From an uncultured Bacilli bacterium (GTDB lineage: Bacteria > Bacillota_I > Bacilli_A > RF39 > UBA660): a stretch of 46,231 bases of DNA. The notes below the pieces were generated by a model that worked only from the letters and a program-made list of their open reading frames with translations, was not told where the DNA came from and ran no database searches. The translations under genes were made by a program, and so were the position numbers. Location: NCBI GenBank assembly GCA_944358855.1, contig CALVSC010000003.1, positions 1 through 46,231 on the forward strand, in the 5' to 3' direction. Within the stretch, counting starts at the first letter, position 1. Each line of letters starts with the position of its first letter. Of this stretch, positions 7,357-15,283 are shown one piece after another.

Positions 7357-7657
7357 AATTTTGTCTAGAAATTTCTATAATTAAATCCATATCATCATCT
7401 TTAGCCATAATATTTTTATGATGTTCTCCACACTTCTCACAAACATAAAGAATTTTATATGTATTTTTAAACTTTTCAATTCCTACTGGTTTTAATAATC
7501 CTAAACATGTATTCTTTCTATCACCTGGCATAATATCAACATGTTTTGAATAAAGACAAAAGGGGCAATGATCTCTTGCTGTATATCCTAAAGGTAAAAC
7601 TTCTCTCCCACAAGCTTCACAAACAAATTTTTCATCTCTCATTGTAAAGTTTTTCAT
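7355..7657 (-). CDS. RNHCP domain protein
   Basis: A 100-residue protein with paired zinc-binding CxxC motifs (CEAC near residue 13, HCPFC near 30, and CEKC near 73). The segment TARDHCPFCLYSKHVD has the conserved RNHCP-type arrangement, here with RDHCP. The family is small, soluble and of unknown function, probably zinc- and nucleic-acid-binding. I chose the start at 7657 (MKNFTMRDEK) because GGTGAT precedes it; two further in-frame ATG codons upstream lack a ribosome site. Its stop codon overlaps the shared terminator. A promoter with TGTTATAAT sits just upstream on the minus strand. Confidence 0.85.
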   Translation of the reverse strand: MKNFTMRDEKFVCEACGREVLPLGYTARDHCPFCLYSKHVDIMPGDRKNTCLGLLKPVGIEKFKNTYKILYVCEKCGEHHKNIMAKDDDMDLIIEISRQN

Positions 7658-7673
7658 CAACATCACCAAAAAC

Positions 7674-7682
7674 ATTATAACA
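7674..7682 (-). promoter_or_regulatory. Extended -10 promoter for RNHCP gene
   Basis: On the minus strand this reads TGTTATAAT, a consensus extended -10, 17 bases before the chosen start codon. Confidence 0.6.
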
Positions 7683-7751
7683 TAAATGTATATAAGACAA
7701 CTAGACAGAAAAAGAATATCAGTGATAAAATTAAAAAAAGGTAGGGATATT

Positions 7752-9539
7752 ATGAAATACGGAGGAAAAGCTGACTCATTATTGTATTTACAAGAAAATA
7801 AAATCTTAGTACCAGATTTTTTTATTATAACGAAAAATGACTATATTAATTTTTTAAAAAATAATGAAATCTATTCTAAAATAAAAATATTATTTGAAAA
7901 ACAAGAGTATAAGAAAATAAAAGAATTAATCCAACAACAAAATATAACAATAGACTTAAAGAAAAAAATAGAAGACAACACTCTAAAATTAAATAGTAAA
8001 TTTTACGCAGTACGATCTTCTGCTACTAACGAAGATGGTAAAACAAAATCTTTCGCTGGTCAATATGATAGTTTTTTAAATATTAGCAACGCCAATCTTT
8101 TTCAAAATATTAAAAATTGTTGGTGCTCATTATATAACGAAAATGTAATTCAATATAATAATAATTTTGATATATATGGAATGAATGTAATTGTTCAAAA
8201 AATGATAGAGCCGGACTACTCTGGTGTAATATTTTCTATAGATCCATCTTCTGAAACAAAAAATTATACAATTATTGAAATGGTAAAAGGATTAGGTGAG
8301 AAATTAGTTTCTGGAAAAGTAACTCCAACAAAATTTTTTGTAAGAAAACAAACGAATAGAGTGGATTTGAAAATAGGAGATATAGAAATAAAAAAAGAAA
8401 TAATAGACTCGTTAATAAACAACACTAAAAAAATAGAAAAAATATATAATAAACCAATGGATATAGAATATGCCATCACAAAAGATAATTGTTATATCGT
8501 ACAAGCAAGACCAATAACCGCAACATCACCACTAACCAAGACATTTGATTTATCATTAACTAGACAAAAATCAATTATCGATATAGAAATATATTATAAA
8601 GGAGAATATGAAGGAATTAAGTCTATAACTAGAAATTTATATTATTTTAAACCATTATTTATATACAACAAAGAGGAAAATAATGTATCTATTTATTATA
8701 ATGATATCGATTTAGAAGAATTACCAGAGCCTATGTATTATTATTTAGATTTAGATTTTACTAAAACTCTAAAATATTATGACAAATTAAAAAACAATAT
8801 CCAATATTTAGATAATATTATTGATAATAATAAAAAGATAGAATATAAAAAATATATAGAAAAAATAATTGAAATTTATCCTTTTACTAGTCTAGGTCAA
8901 CTAGCAGGGCACTTTAATGACATGACACAAAGAGTAAAAGATTTATTAGTTGAATTTCGAGAAAAATATGACTACATTATATATAAAGCAATAGATTATT
9001 TAGTATTAAAATTAAAAGAAAAACTACCAAAAGAATATCAAAATAATATTGATTTTCTAAAACTAGAAGAAATCATAAATAATAATTTACCAAGTATAAA
9101 AGACTTAGAAAAAAGAAAACAAGGATATATTTATTATAATGGTACTTTATATATAACAAATGATTATAATAAATTTTTCTATGACCAAAACATATCAATT
9201 GAAAGCTCAAAAACTAATCTATTATTAGGAACTTTTACTTATACTTCAGGAAAGAATATAAAGGGAAGAGTTTGTAAAATAATGAGTGATAAGGACTTTA
9301 TAGATTTCAAGGAAACAGACATCATTGTAACACCAATGACATCACCTAAGTTTTTGAGTATTTTAAAAAAATGTAAAGCAATTATTACAGATGAAGGTGG
9401 CATTACTTCTCATGCAGCCATTATTTCAAGGGAATTAAAAATACCGTGCCTAGTAGGTACAAAAGGAGCTACTAAAAGTTTAGTAACAGGAGATATTATT
9501 GAAATAACAACAAGAGGAGAGATTAAAAAAGTAGAATAA
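7752..9539 (+). CDS. PEP-utilising-enzyme-like protein (ATP-grasp plus swivelling His domain)
   Basis: A 595-residue protein. Residues 1-275 resemble the PPDK/PEP-synthase ATP-binding domain (KYGGKADSL, VRSSATNEDG, SFAGQYDSF, ending in EYAI..VQARPITA). The C-terminal 100 residues are a PEP-utiliser mobile domain with GGITSHAAI, whose His554 is the expected phospho-carrier. The middle 220 residues are Tyr/Asn/Lys-rich and unrecognised. There is no C-terminal PEP/pyruvate barrel. The order ATP-domain, middle domain, His-domain matches rifampin phosphotransferase and similar dikinases, which transfer the beta phosphate of ATP to a small molecule, although those proteins are longer. I chose ATG 7752 because GGTAGGGAT precedes it; an upstream ATG at 7686 lacks a site. 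The substrate cannot be told. Confidence 0.75.
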   Translation: MKYGGKADSLLYLQENKILVPDFFIITKNDYINFLKNNEIYSKIKILFEKQEYKKIKELIQQQNITIDLKKKIEDNTLKLNSKFYAVRSSATNEDGKTKSFAGQYDSFLNISNANLFQNIKNCWCSLYNENVIQYNNNFDIYGMNVIVQKMIEPDYSGVIFSIDPSSETKNYTIIEMVKGLGEKLVSGKVTPTKFFVRKQTNRVDLKIGDIEIKKEIIDSLINNTKKIEKIYNKPMDIEYAITKDNCYIVQARPITATSPLTKTFDLSLTRQKSIIDIEIYYKGEYEGIKSITRNLYYFKPLFIYNKEENNVSIYYNDIDLEELPEPMYYYLDLDFTKTLKYYDKLKNNIQYLDNIIDNNKKIEYKKYIEKIIEIYPFTSLGQLAGHFNDMTQRVKDLLVEFREKYDYIIYKAIDYLVLKLKEKLPKEYQNNIDFLKLEEIINNNLPSIKDLEKRKQGYIYYNGTLYITNDYNKFFYDQNISIESSKTNLLLGTFTYTSGKNIKGRVCKIMSDKDFIDFKETDIIVTPMTSPKFLSILKKCKAIITDEGGITSHAAIISRELKIPCLVGTKGATKSLVTGDIIEITTRGEIKKVE

Positions 9540-9605
9540 TACTTCAATAATTTAAGAAGTTATGATATTATAAAAACGTTGATAAAAAAGGATAGGGTGT
9601 GGAGT

Positions 9606-10325
9606 ATGAATTTTAAAATAAATGAATTTGAAGGACCACTAGATTTATTACTTCATTTAATTAAAGAAAATAAAATGGATATAATGAACATTGAAATAGA
9701 ACAAATCACAGAACAATATATTTCTTATTTAAATGAACAAGAAAAAATGAATTTAGAAATTGCTAGTGAATACTTAGTAATGGCATCAGAACTAATAGAA
9801 ATAAAATCCAAATTATTACTTCCAAACCCTAAACTAGATACAGAAAATGAAGAAGAAATAGATCCAAGACAAGACTTAGTAAATAGACTTTTAGAATACC
9901 AAGCTTATAAAGAAATAACCAAGGTATTAAAAGAAAAAGAAGAATTACGAAAAGAAATATATACAAAGTCTCCAGAAAGTGTTAAAAATTATGTAGAAGA
10001 GGATGTAAAACTTTCTTCTGATATAACATTAGATGATTTAATAGAAGCTTTTAAAAAATATTTAGAAAGGAAAAAAGAATCAAAGCCACTTAAGACAAAA
10101 GTAACAACGAATGAAATAAGTGTTTCTTCTCGTCGATTAGAGATTAAAAGTATTTTAAAAAAGAAACCCAAGGTATCTTTTTTTGAATTATTTCCAGTAT
10201 TAAATAAAGAATATATTGTCGCAACTTTTCTAGCTATTTTAGAAATGGCTAAAAATAAAGAATTAAGAATTACCCAAGAAAAGAATTTTGATGATATTAT
10301 ATGTGAGGTGCCAGATGAAAAATAA
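9606..10325 (+). CDS. scpA: Segregation and condensation protein A
   Basis: A 239-residue kleisin. The N terminus F.INEFEGPLDLLLHLIKENK is the ScpA signature, and the C-terminal winged-helix part ends with ITQEKNFDDIICEV. ScpA bridges the heads of the SMC dimer and recruits ScpB, forming the condensin complex for chromosome segregation. I chose ATG 9606 because GGTGTGGAG precedes it; an in-frame ATG at 9579 has none. A weak promoter candidate TGATATTAT lies at 9563-9571. It overlaps scpB by 11 bases, the classic coupled arrangement. Confidence 0.93.
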   Translation: MNFKINEFEGPLDLLLHLIKENKMDIMNIEIEQITEQYISYLNEQEKMNLEIASEYLVMASELIEIKSKLLLPNPKLDTENEEEIDPRQDLVNRLLEYQAYKEITKVLKEKEELRKEIYTKSPESVKNYVEEDVKLSSDITLDDLIEAFKKYLERKKESKPLKTKVTTNEISVSSRRLEIKSILKKKPKVSFFELFPVLNKEYIVATFLAILEMAKNKELRITQEKNFDDIICEVPDEK

Positions 10326-10893
10326 AGCAGTTTTAGAAGGATTATTATTTGTAGTAGGAGAGGATGGACTAACTCTTGATCAAATAGCTGAAGTATTAGA
10401 GATATCAGAAGAAGAAGTGAAAGAACTAGTTCAAGACCTAAAACATAGTTATGAAAATGAAGATAGAGGATTAAGAATAGATTATTTAGGGAATCGTTTA
10501 AAGTTAACAACAAAATTTGAACATAGAGAATATTATCAAAAACTATTAGAAAATCCAGAAACGAATATTTTAAGTCAAGCGGCACTAGAAACCCTAGCAA
10601 TCATCGCTTATAATGAACCTATAACCAGAGTAGAAGTGGATAAGATTCGTGGTGTCAGTAGTAGTCAAATGATTAGAAAACTAGTGGCAAAAGGATTAAT
10701 TAAAGAATCGGGAAGAAGTGATTTGCCAGGAAGACCAATTCTTTATGAAACAACAAATGAATTTTTAGATTACTTTGGACTAAAAAGCATAGAAGAATTA
10801 CCAGATATGGAAAAATATATTGAAGCAGCAGAAGAAGATGTAACAGAGGAAACAGATTTATATACATCAAAATATAAAGAAGAACAAGAATAA
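10315..10893 (+). CDS. scpB: Segregation and condensation protein B
   Basis: A 192-residue protein with two winged-helix domains: LEGLLFVVGEDGLTLDQIA at the N terminus, and the conserved ALETLAIIAYNEPITRVEVD and GLIKESGRSDLPGRPILY segments later. ScpB dimers bind ScpA in the SMC-ScpAB condensin. ATG 10315 lies inside the end of scpA with GAGGTG upstream, so translation is coupled. The acidic C-terminal tail is usual. A long hairpin terminator follows directly. Confidence 0.94.
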   Translation: MKNKAVLEGLLFVVGEDGLTLDQIAEVLEISEEEVKELVQDLKHSYENEDRGLRIDYLGNRLKLTTKFEHREYYQKLLENPETNILSQAALETLAIIAYNEPITRVEVDKIRGVSSSQMIRKLVAKGLIKESGRSDLPGRPILYETTNEFLDYFGLKSIEELPDMEKYIEAAEEDVTEETDLYTSKYKEEQE

Positions 10894-10894
10894 C

Positions 10895-10929
10895 AAAAGA
10901 CCTAGTAAAATTTTTTACCAGGTCTTTTT
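10895..10929. terminator. Bidirectional terminator between scpB and the convergent gene
   Basis: A long hairpin, AAAAGACCT then GTAAAA, pairs with TTTTAC then AGGTCTTTT (one internal mismatch), flanked by A on the left and T on the right. The stop codon of the minus-strand gene lies inside it. Confidence 0.8.
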
Positions 10930-11357
10930 AACATTTCCTCATAAACTTCTCCAAGACTAACTTCTGTTGTTTCATAATTGGAAAAATCCGGGATAACAAC
11001 ATGCATGGTATATTGAGAAGAAATAGTAGAATATAAATCGATAATAGTTGGTAGCTGTTTATCTGTTAATTTATTTAACGGAGGAATGAATAAGTAACCA
11101 TCACTATATTTTCTATCTCCAGAAGTACATCCTTGATAAGGAAGAATATTAAAATCATTAATTAAAATATCCATTAATACTGTCAAATTATTTTCTTTAT
11201 CAATATCTATCGCATCCATTCCTACCTTACAATATTCTTCTTTAAGAATTCTTTGATAAAAAGGTGCGTGATTTTCTTCTTTTTCTCTCATAACTTCAAT
11301 TCTACCATTTGGCATAACAACCAGTCCTGGAGTAAAAGGATTAATATCTTTTTTCAT
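10902..11357 (-). CDS. Unrecognised 151-residue soluble protein
   Basis: I do not recognise this protein. It is soluble, with no signal peptide or membrane segment. It begins MKKDINPFTPGLVVMPNGRIEV, contains an LPYQGCTSGDRKYSDGYLF stretch in the middle, and ends with a basic KRPGKKFY. The gene is preceded on the minus strand by an AAGGGATG ribosome site and a TGTTATAAT promoter, and ends in the terminator shared with scpB, so it looks like a real monocistronic gene. The PxxG and GCTSGD segments may mark a small enzyme or binding protein, but nothing firmer can be said. Confidence 0.6.
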   Translation of the reverse strand: MKKDINPFTPGLVVMPNGRIEVMREKEENHAPFYQRILKEEYCKVGMDAIDIDKENNLTVLMDILINDFNILPYQGCTSGDRKYSDGYLFIPPLNKLTDKQLPTIIDLYSTISSQYTMHVVIPDFSNYETTEVSLGEVYEEMLKRPGKKFY

Positions 11358-11377
11358 CTATAACACATCCCTTAAAT

Positions 11378-11386
11378 ATTATAACA
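11378..11386 (-). promoter_or_regulatory. Extended -10 promoter for the 151-residue protein gene
   Basis: Reads TGTTATAAT on the minus strand, about 20 bases before the start codon of the downstream minus-strand gene. Confidence 0.6.
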
Positions 11387-11410
11387 CTCAAAACTAACAA
11401 TAATAAATAT

Positions 11411-11436
11411 AAAAAAACTTGAACATAAAGTTCAAG
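11411..11436 (-). terminator. Terminator of tRNA-Leu
   Basis: On the minus strand: a 7-bp stem CTTGAAC/GTTCAAG with loop TTTAT, followed by seven T. It begins 12 bases past the tRNA 3' end. Confidence 0.85.
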
Positions 11437-11448
11437 TGATTATTAATT

Positions 11449-11535
11449 TGGTGCCTGTGGTCGGACTCGAACCGACACGTTATCGCTAACACTGGATTTT
11501 GAGTCCAGCGCGTCTACCAATTCCGCCACACAGGC
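11449..11535 (-). tRNA. tRNA-Leu (anticodon CAA)
   Basis: The minus strand folds as a class II tRNA: acceptor GCCTGTG/CACAGGC, anticodon stem CTGGA/TCCAG with loop CTCAAAA (anticodon CAA, codon UUG), a long variable arm, T-arm with GGTTCGAGTCC, and an encoded CCA end. It is 87 nt long. The long variable arm and anticodon both indicate leucine. It is flanked by its own promoter and terminator. Confidence 0.95.
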
Positions 11536-11547
11536 ATTACATATTAG

Positions 11548-11556
11548 ATTATACCA
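11548..11556 (-). promoter_or_regulatory. Extended -10 promoter for tRNA-Leu
   Basis: Reads TGGTATAAT on the minus strand, about 13 bases before the mature tRNA 5' end. Confidence 0.6.
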
Positions 11557-11583
11557 TATATTTTTTTATTTTCCAGCATTTTT

Positions 11584-11592
11584 TGATATAAT
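11584..11592 (+). promoter_or_regulatory. Extended -10 promoter for the HMA/phosphatase gene
   Basis: TGATATAAT lies 17 bases before the start codon. It is divergent from the tRNA promoter. Confidence 0.5.
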
Positions 11593-11608
11593 TATCTCGG
11601 GTGGTAAT

Positions 11609-12682
11609 ATGAAAACATTAACAATTTTAATGGACAGTAGAGGTACCAAAGATTTAGAAACCTATCTTTTAACCGTAAATGGAGTAAAAGATATTAATAT
11701 AAAAAATGAAAATGATTTAGAAATAACTATAAATTATAACTCTAATATAATAAGTGCCAAAACAATAAAAATGGAAATAGACTTATTCTTTAATAACAAA
11801 ACAGCCTCTTTACTAGCCTTTGATAAACATGCTGGAATAAAGACCAAAAGATATCAAATAACAAAAACCGATATTTGTTGTGAATATTGTTTTAGAGGTA
11901 TGATAGATGAATTATTTGAAACAGATGGAGTAGAAAAAGTAGAAAGTAATTTTGATATAGAAAAATATAATTATGGAGACCCTATTACAATAACCATCGA
12001 CTATGATCCTAATATAATAAAGGATAAAGATTTAAAACGATTAATTGAATCAAGTGATGATACAACAATCTATTTAATAAGACATTCTAAACCATTAGAG
12101 GTGAACTATACTGATACAAAAGACAATTTACAATGTCAAAATGAAAAGAAACCATTATCAATAGAAGGAGAAGTAATTGCGAAAGAAAAATTAAACCTAG
12201 ATATTTTTAATAATATAGATATAGTATACTCATCAAACTATGTAAGAGCTATTTCTACTGCGAAATATCTAGCCGAAAGAAATCATTTAGAAATTAATAT
12301 CATGGATGATTTAGGAGAAAGAAAGTTTGGAATTACTTCCTGGAAAGAAAAACCAAAAGACTTTGAAAGGAAACAATTTCTAGATGAAAATTATAAAATA
12401 GGAGAAGGAGAGAGTCAAAAAGAAGTAAAAGAACGAATGACTTCCGCAATTACTAAAATCCAGAATGAAAATAAAGGCAAAAATATTGCCATATTCACAC
12501 ATGGAACAGCCATTTCCTATTTATTAAAAAATTGGTGTGATATAAAAATAATAGAAGATAAATTAAACTATTCTTATAAGGGTAAAGAAATATTAAACGG
12601 CCATTTTGACTATTGTGAAATAATAAAATTAGACTTTGATGACCATAACAAAATTAAAAATATAGAAAGAATAGCTAGATAG
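11609..12682 (+). CDS. Fusion of HMA-like domains with a histidine phosphatase
   Basis: A 357-residue protein. Residues 1-62 resemble a ferredoxin-fold, HMA-like module without cysteines. Residues 78-148 form a second one with a CCEYC metal-binding-type motif (Cys90, Cys91, Cys94) followed by the typical helix and the DGVEKVESNF strand. Residues about 152-357 are a histidine phosphatase (phosphoglycerate mutase superfamily): LIRHSKP with His159, Arg213 in the SSNYVRA motif, and FTHGT with His298. All core catalytic residues are present. Combining a metal-carrier-type module with this phosphatase is unusual. GGGTGGT precedes the ATG by a few bases. The next gene, a WYL regulator, starts nine bases after the stop, suggesting co-transcription. 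The substrate is unknown; the domain calls are visual. Confidence 0.7.
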   Translation: MKTLTILMDSRGTKDLETYLLTVNGVKDINIKNENDLEITINYNSNIISAKTIKMEIDLFFNNKTASLLAFDKHAGIKTKRYQITKTDICCEYCFRGMIDELFETDGVEKVESNFDIEKYNYGDPITITIDYDPNIIKDKDLKRLIESSDDTTIYLIRHSKPLEVNYTDTKDNLQCQNEKKPLSIEGEVIAKEKLNLDIFNNIDIVYSSNYVRAISTAKYLAERNHLEINIMDDLGERKFGITSWKEKPKDFERKQFLDENYKIGEGESQKEVKERMTSAITKIQNENKGKNIAIFTHGTAISYLLKNWCDIKIIEDKLNYSYKGKEILNGHFDYCEIIKLDFDDHNKIKNIERIAR

Positions 12683-12691
12683 GATAAAAAT

Positions 12692-13171
12692 ATGTCAAAA
12701 ATTAGTAATGTTTTAACGATGATTGAATATTTAAGTACAGGTAGAAAATATACGATAAAAGAATTATCTGACAAACTAGAAGTATCACCAAGAATGATAA
12801 GAGTATATAAAGACGAAATTGAAAAAGCTGGTATTTATATTGACACAATAAAAGGGCCTTATGGAGGATATGTATTAAATCAAAATATTAAAGTACCTAA
12901 AAGATTTATTACCCCTCAAGAAATTAATATAGAAAATAAAGAGTTTTTTAACCAGATAAATAGAGCTATCAAAGAAAAAAGAAAATGTTGGATTTCTTAT
13001 TATTCTAAAAACCGAAAAGGTATCTCAGATAGAATTATTCATCCTTATGATTTAATATTATTAGGAAATGAATGGGGCGTTGCTGCATACTGTGAATCGA
13101 AAGAAGAAATAAGGCATTTTTATATTAATAGAATAAAAGAAATAAAAATATTAGAAGAAAAATTTAACTGA
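12692..13171 (+). CDS. HTH-WYL transcriptional regulator
   Basis: A 159-residue protein with an N-terminal winged helix (KISNVLTMIEYLSTGRKYTI to about residue 65, HTH_11/DeoR type) and a short C-terminal WYL-type domain (WISYYSKNRKGISDRIIHPYDLILLGNEWGVAAYC). WYL domains bind nucleic-acid-related or other small ligands and control transcription. It is shorter than most WYL regulators (about 300), lacking the C-terminal extension. It probably shares a transcript with the HMA/phosphatase gene and may regulate it. A strong hairpin follows the stop. No TATAAT-type box lies in the nine bases before it. Confidence 0.8.
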   Translation: MSKISNVLTMIEYLSTGRKYTIKELSDKLEVSPRMIRVYKDEIEKAGIYIDTIKGPYGGYVLNQNIKVPKRFITPQEINIENKEFFNQINRAIKEKRKCWISYYSKNRKGISDRIIHPYDLILLGNEWGVAAYCESKEEIRHFYINRIKEIKILEEKFN

Positions 13172-13183
13172 CAGATATATTAC

Positions 13184-13226
13184 CTCTTCTTTTGCTAACA
13201 TGAAGTTAGAAAGGAAGAGTTTTTTT
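13184..13226 (+). terminator. Terminator-like hairpin abutting the SIS gene start codon
   Basis: A 15-bp stem (13184-13199 with 13205-13219, one bulged G and one G-U pair) with loop ATGAA, followed by seven T that run directly into the ATG at 13227. The 3' arm contains GAAAGGAAGAG, the only ribosome-binding-like sequence for the SIS gene. It can act as the terminator of the WYL operon, and on a read-through transcript it would hide the ribosome site. Confidence 0.7.
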
Positions 13227-14198
13227 ATGATAGAAAAAATGGATGTAAACTTTAATAGACTTCCAGAAAGACTATTAAAAGTAAATGAAAATGAAAATAA
13301 TTATGAAGAAATGAAAAGACTACTAGAGAAACTAGTAGCAAAAGAAGAACCAATATTAGTGGTCGCAACAGGAGGATCAAAAGTAGTTGCTTATTACTTA
13401 GAATATATATTAAAAAGATTAGATAGTAATATTATATGTAAAGTAATAGAACCAAGAGATTATTTTTATGAGGTAAATAGGGGATATAAAAAACTAGTTG
13501 CAATATCAGCTAGTGGAAATACGAATGGCATAAAAGAAATTTTAACACTATTTCCAGGCGACAAGTATTTAATAAGTGAAAAAGAAAAAGAAGGTTATGA
13601 AACAATTAGCTGGAAAAAATCTTTACCTGAAAAAGAAAACAGTTTTATCTCTTTATTAACATCACTTGCACCTATCACATTAATGTTAGATTCTGTAGTA
13701 GATGATTCAATAGAAGAAATTAATGACCAATTAAGAGAGTTGATTAATCATAGTAAAAGACGTTTAGAACAAGAAAGTTTTGCAGATAAATCACTTTTTC
13801 AAATAATATCAGGAATAGATACAAAACCATCAGCAGGAGTACTAGAATCTAATTTAGTAGAGTCAGGTATTGGAATACCAGTCGTTCATGATAAAGGGTC
13901 ATTTTGTCATGGTAGAAGTAATTTGTTATATCAATATCCAAACAGTCAAGTAATATATCTAACCCATGAAAATAGTGAATTAGACACTTTATTACTAGAA
14001 CTTCTAACTTCAGAATATCAAAACGTTTCTACTTTTTCTCCGATGACAACCAATCCCTATTGGCAAGAATATGAATTAATATTACAAATGTATTACTTAT
14101 CCCAAAAAATTGCCGAAGATAAAGATATGGATTTAACAAAACCAAACTATAATCCCAAAATGGTAAAAACTCTATATAAATACCGAGGTAATTTATAA
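13227..14198 (+). CDS. SIS-domain protein
   Basis: A 323-residue protein. It carries a SIS (sugar isomerase) type alpha/beta fold: VVATGGSKVVAYYLE at residues 46-59 and ISASGNTNG at 93-101, the latter being the phosphosugar-binding Ser-rich loop. The second half (KSLFQIISG, VESGIGIPVVHDKGSFCHGRSNL) resembles the second lobe of double-SIS proteins. Such proteins isomerise or bind phosphosugars; the substrate is unknown. The gene is soluble and has an unusual leader: its start codon follows a terminator-like hairpin without a gap, so expression may depend on read-through. ATG 13239 is an alternative start without a ribosome site. Confidence 0.7.
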   Translation: MIEKMDVNFNRLPERLLKVNENENNYEEMKRLLEKLVAKEEPILVVATGGSKVVAYYLEYILKRLDSNIICKVIEPRDYFYEVNRGYKKLVAISASGNTNGIKEILTLFPGDKYLISEKEKEGYETISWKKSLPEKENSFISLLTSLAPITLMLDSVVDDSIEEINDQLRELINHSKRRLEQESFADKSLFQIISGIDTKPSAGVLESNLVESGIGIPVVHDKGSFCHGRSNLLYQYPNSQVIYLTHENSELDTLLLELLTSEYQNVSTFSPMTTNPYWQEYELILQMYYLSQKIAEDKDMDLTKPNYNPKMVKTLYKYRGNL

Positions 14199-14201
14199 TA
14201 A

Positions 14202-14230
14202 TAGACACCAAAAAAGAATGATGTTATAAT
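14202..14230 (+). promoter_or_regulatory. Sigma A promoter for the 322-residue unknown protein
   Basis: TAGACA, 17 bases, then TATAAT, the latter extended by TGT. It ends 22 bases before the start codon at 14253. Confidence 0.75.
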
Positions 14231-14252
14231 AACAGCAATTGAGGTGAAGCGT

Positions 14253-15221
14253 ATGCTATTTAGAAAAAAGAAAGAACAAACAGAATTAGTAAGTCTTGAT
14301 GATAAAATAGATGAATTTATAGATTCCTATCAAAAAGTAATTGCCAATGAGACGTTACCATTATTATCAGCAAGAGAAGTTAGAAACTTAATTGAAAAAG
14401 TTGCTACTTGGTATGAATTAAGATATCCAGATTACGAGGTGAATAAAGTTTTACCATTTCATCTATTTGATAATACAAATATAGATGAAGTAACATTTAA
14501 AGATAATCCCAATTATAACGGTCCAATGAATAGTTGGAAAGACTTTTATAACTTTGATACCTTTACGGAACAACAACCCCTAATAGAAAGATTATATTTA
14601 TCAGAAATACCATATCCTTCTATTGTGTATTTAGATACAGAAAAAACTTATTTAAATCCTGAGACAGGAAAACAGATAAAAAAAACGCCTTGTGCTCATC
14701 TACATCTAACAAAAGATGGTGTGGTGGAAGATGCAGAGTTTTTATACACTTTAACACCTAGAACAAAAGTCTTACCACAAGAATTATGTGGAAAGAAATT
14801 AGAAGATGCGGTTTCCTATTTGGAACAAAAGGGAATCGAAATGTCACCATACTCTGAGGCAAACAGAGCGATAAAACAAAGAGAAATATTAGACATGGCA
14901 AGAGACGGTATCCTAGATTGTGCCATGTATGAAATAATCGAAAGAGGCGGTTCTAAAGTAGGACCAAGAAGAGGTTTAATGTTTGCAACCGAGTTTGGAA
15001 GAAATATAGATATACCAATGCAATATGGAATTGACTATCAAGATATTACGGCTTTAGATAATTTAATCACTTCATACCTTTCCTTGGGAGGTCATGAAGA
15101 TCTAATGTGCTATGAAGGATATTTTTATCAACCAAAGGGAAGTGAGTTAAACAAAACATCACTTTCTAGTACCATTAAACTATTATCACCAACAATACCT
15201 AATCCGGAAAAGAAACTGTAA
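14253..15221 (+). CDS. Unrecognised 322-residue protein
   Basis: I do not recognise this family. It is a soluble protein without signal peptide or membrane helix. It starts with a basic MLFRKKKEQ, followed by a helical N-terminal 50 residues; a His-containing CAHLHLTKDGVVEDAEFLY stretch lies in the middle and a RGGSKVGPRRGLMFATEFGR stretch at about residue 240. I chose ATG 14253 because GAGGTGA precedes it; an in-frame GTG nine bases earlier overlaps that site. It has its own good promoter and a terminator, so it is monocistronic. No catalytic motif could be identified with confidence. Confidence 0.65.
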   Translation: MLFRKKKEQTELVSLDDKIDEFIDSYQKVIANETLPLLSAREVRNLIEKVATWYELRYPDYEVNKVLPFHLFDNTNIDEVTFKDNPNYNGPMNSWKDFYNFDTFTEQQPLIERLYLSEIPYPSIVYLDTEKTYLNPETGKQIKKTPCAHLHLTKDGVVEDAEFLYTLTPRTKVLPQELCGKKLEDAVSYLEQKGIEMSPYSEANRAIKQREILDMARDGILDCAMYEIIERGGSKVGPRRGLMFATEFGRNIDIPMQYGIDYQDITALDNLITSYLSLGGHEDLMCYEGYFYQPKGSELNKTSLSSTIKLLSPTIPNPEKKL

Positions 15222-15238
15222 TTTTACAGTTTTTTTTC
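15213..15238 (+). terminator. Rho-independent terminator
   Basis: Stem AAACTGTAA/TTACAGTTT with a two-base minimal loop (in practice a larger loop), followed by T. It overlaps the stop codon of the preceding gene. Confidence 0.8.
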
Positions 15239-15250
15239 TTTTTGAAATTA

Positions 15251-15259
15251 TGATATAAT
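15251..15259 (+). promoter_or_regulatory. Extended -10 promoter for the GH10-PHP gene
   Basis: TGATATAAT, a consensus extended -10, lies 25 bases before the start codon. No clear -35 is present. Confidence 0.6.
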
Positions 15260-15283
15260 GAAAAAAATAAAGGTAGTGAGAGT

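Noticed and set aside
9989-10600. Minus-strand ORF of 203 residues across scpA/scpB
   Set aside because: It is antisense to two clear housekeeping genes, with Leu/Ile/Phe-rich composition typical of a shadow frame.
11377-11610. Riboswitch or T-box near the tRNA gene
   Set aside because: The region is fully explained by the tRNA, its terminator and two divergent promoters; no leader structure of a known class was seen.
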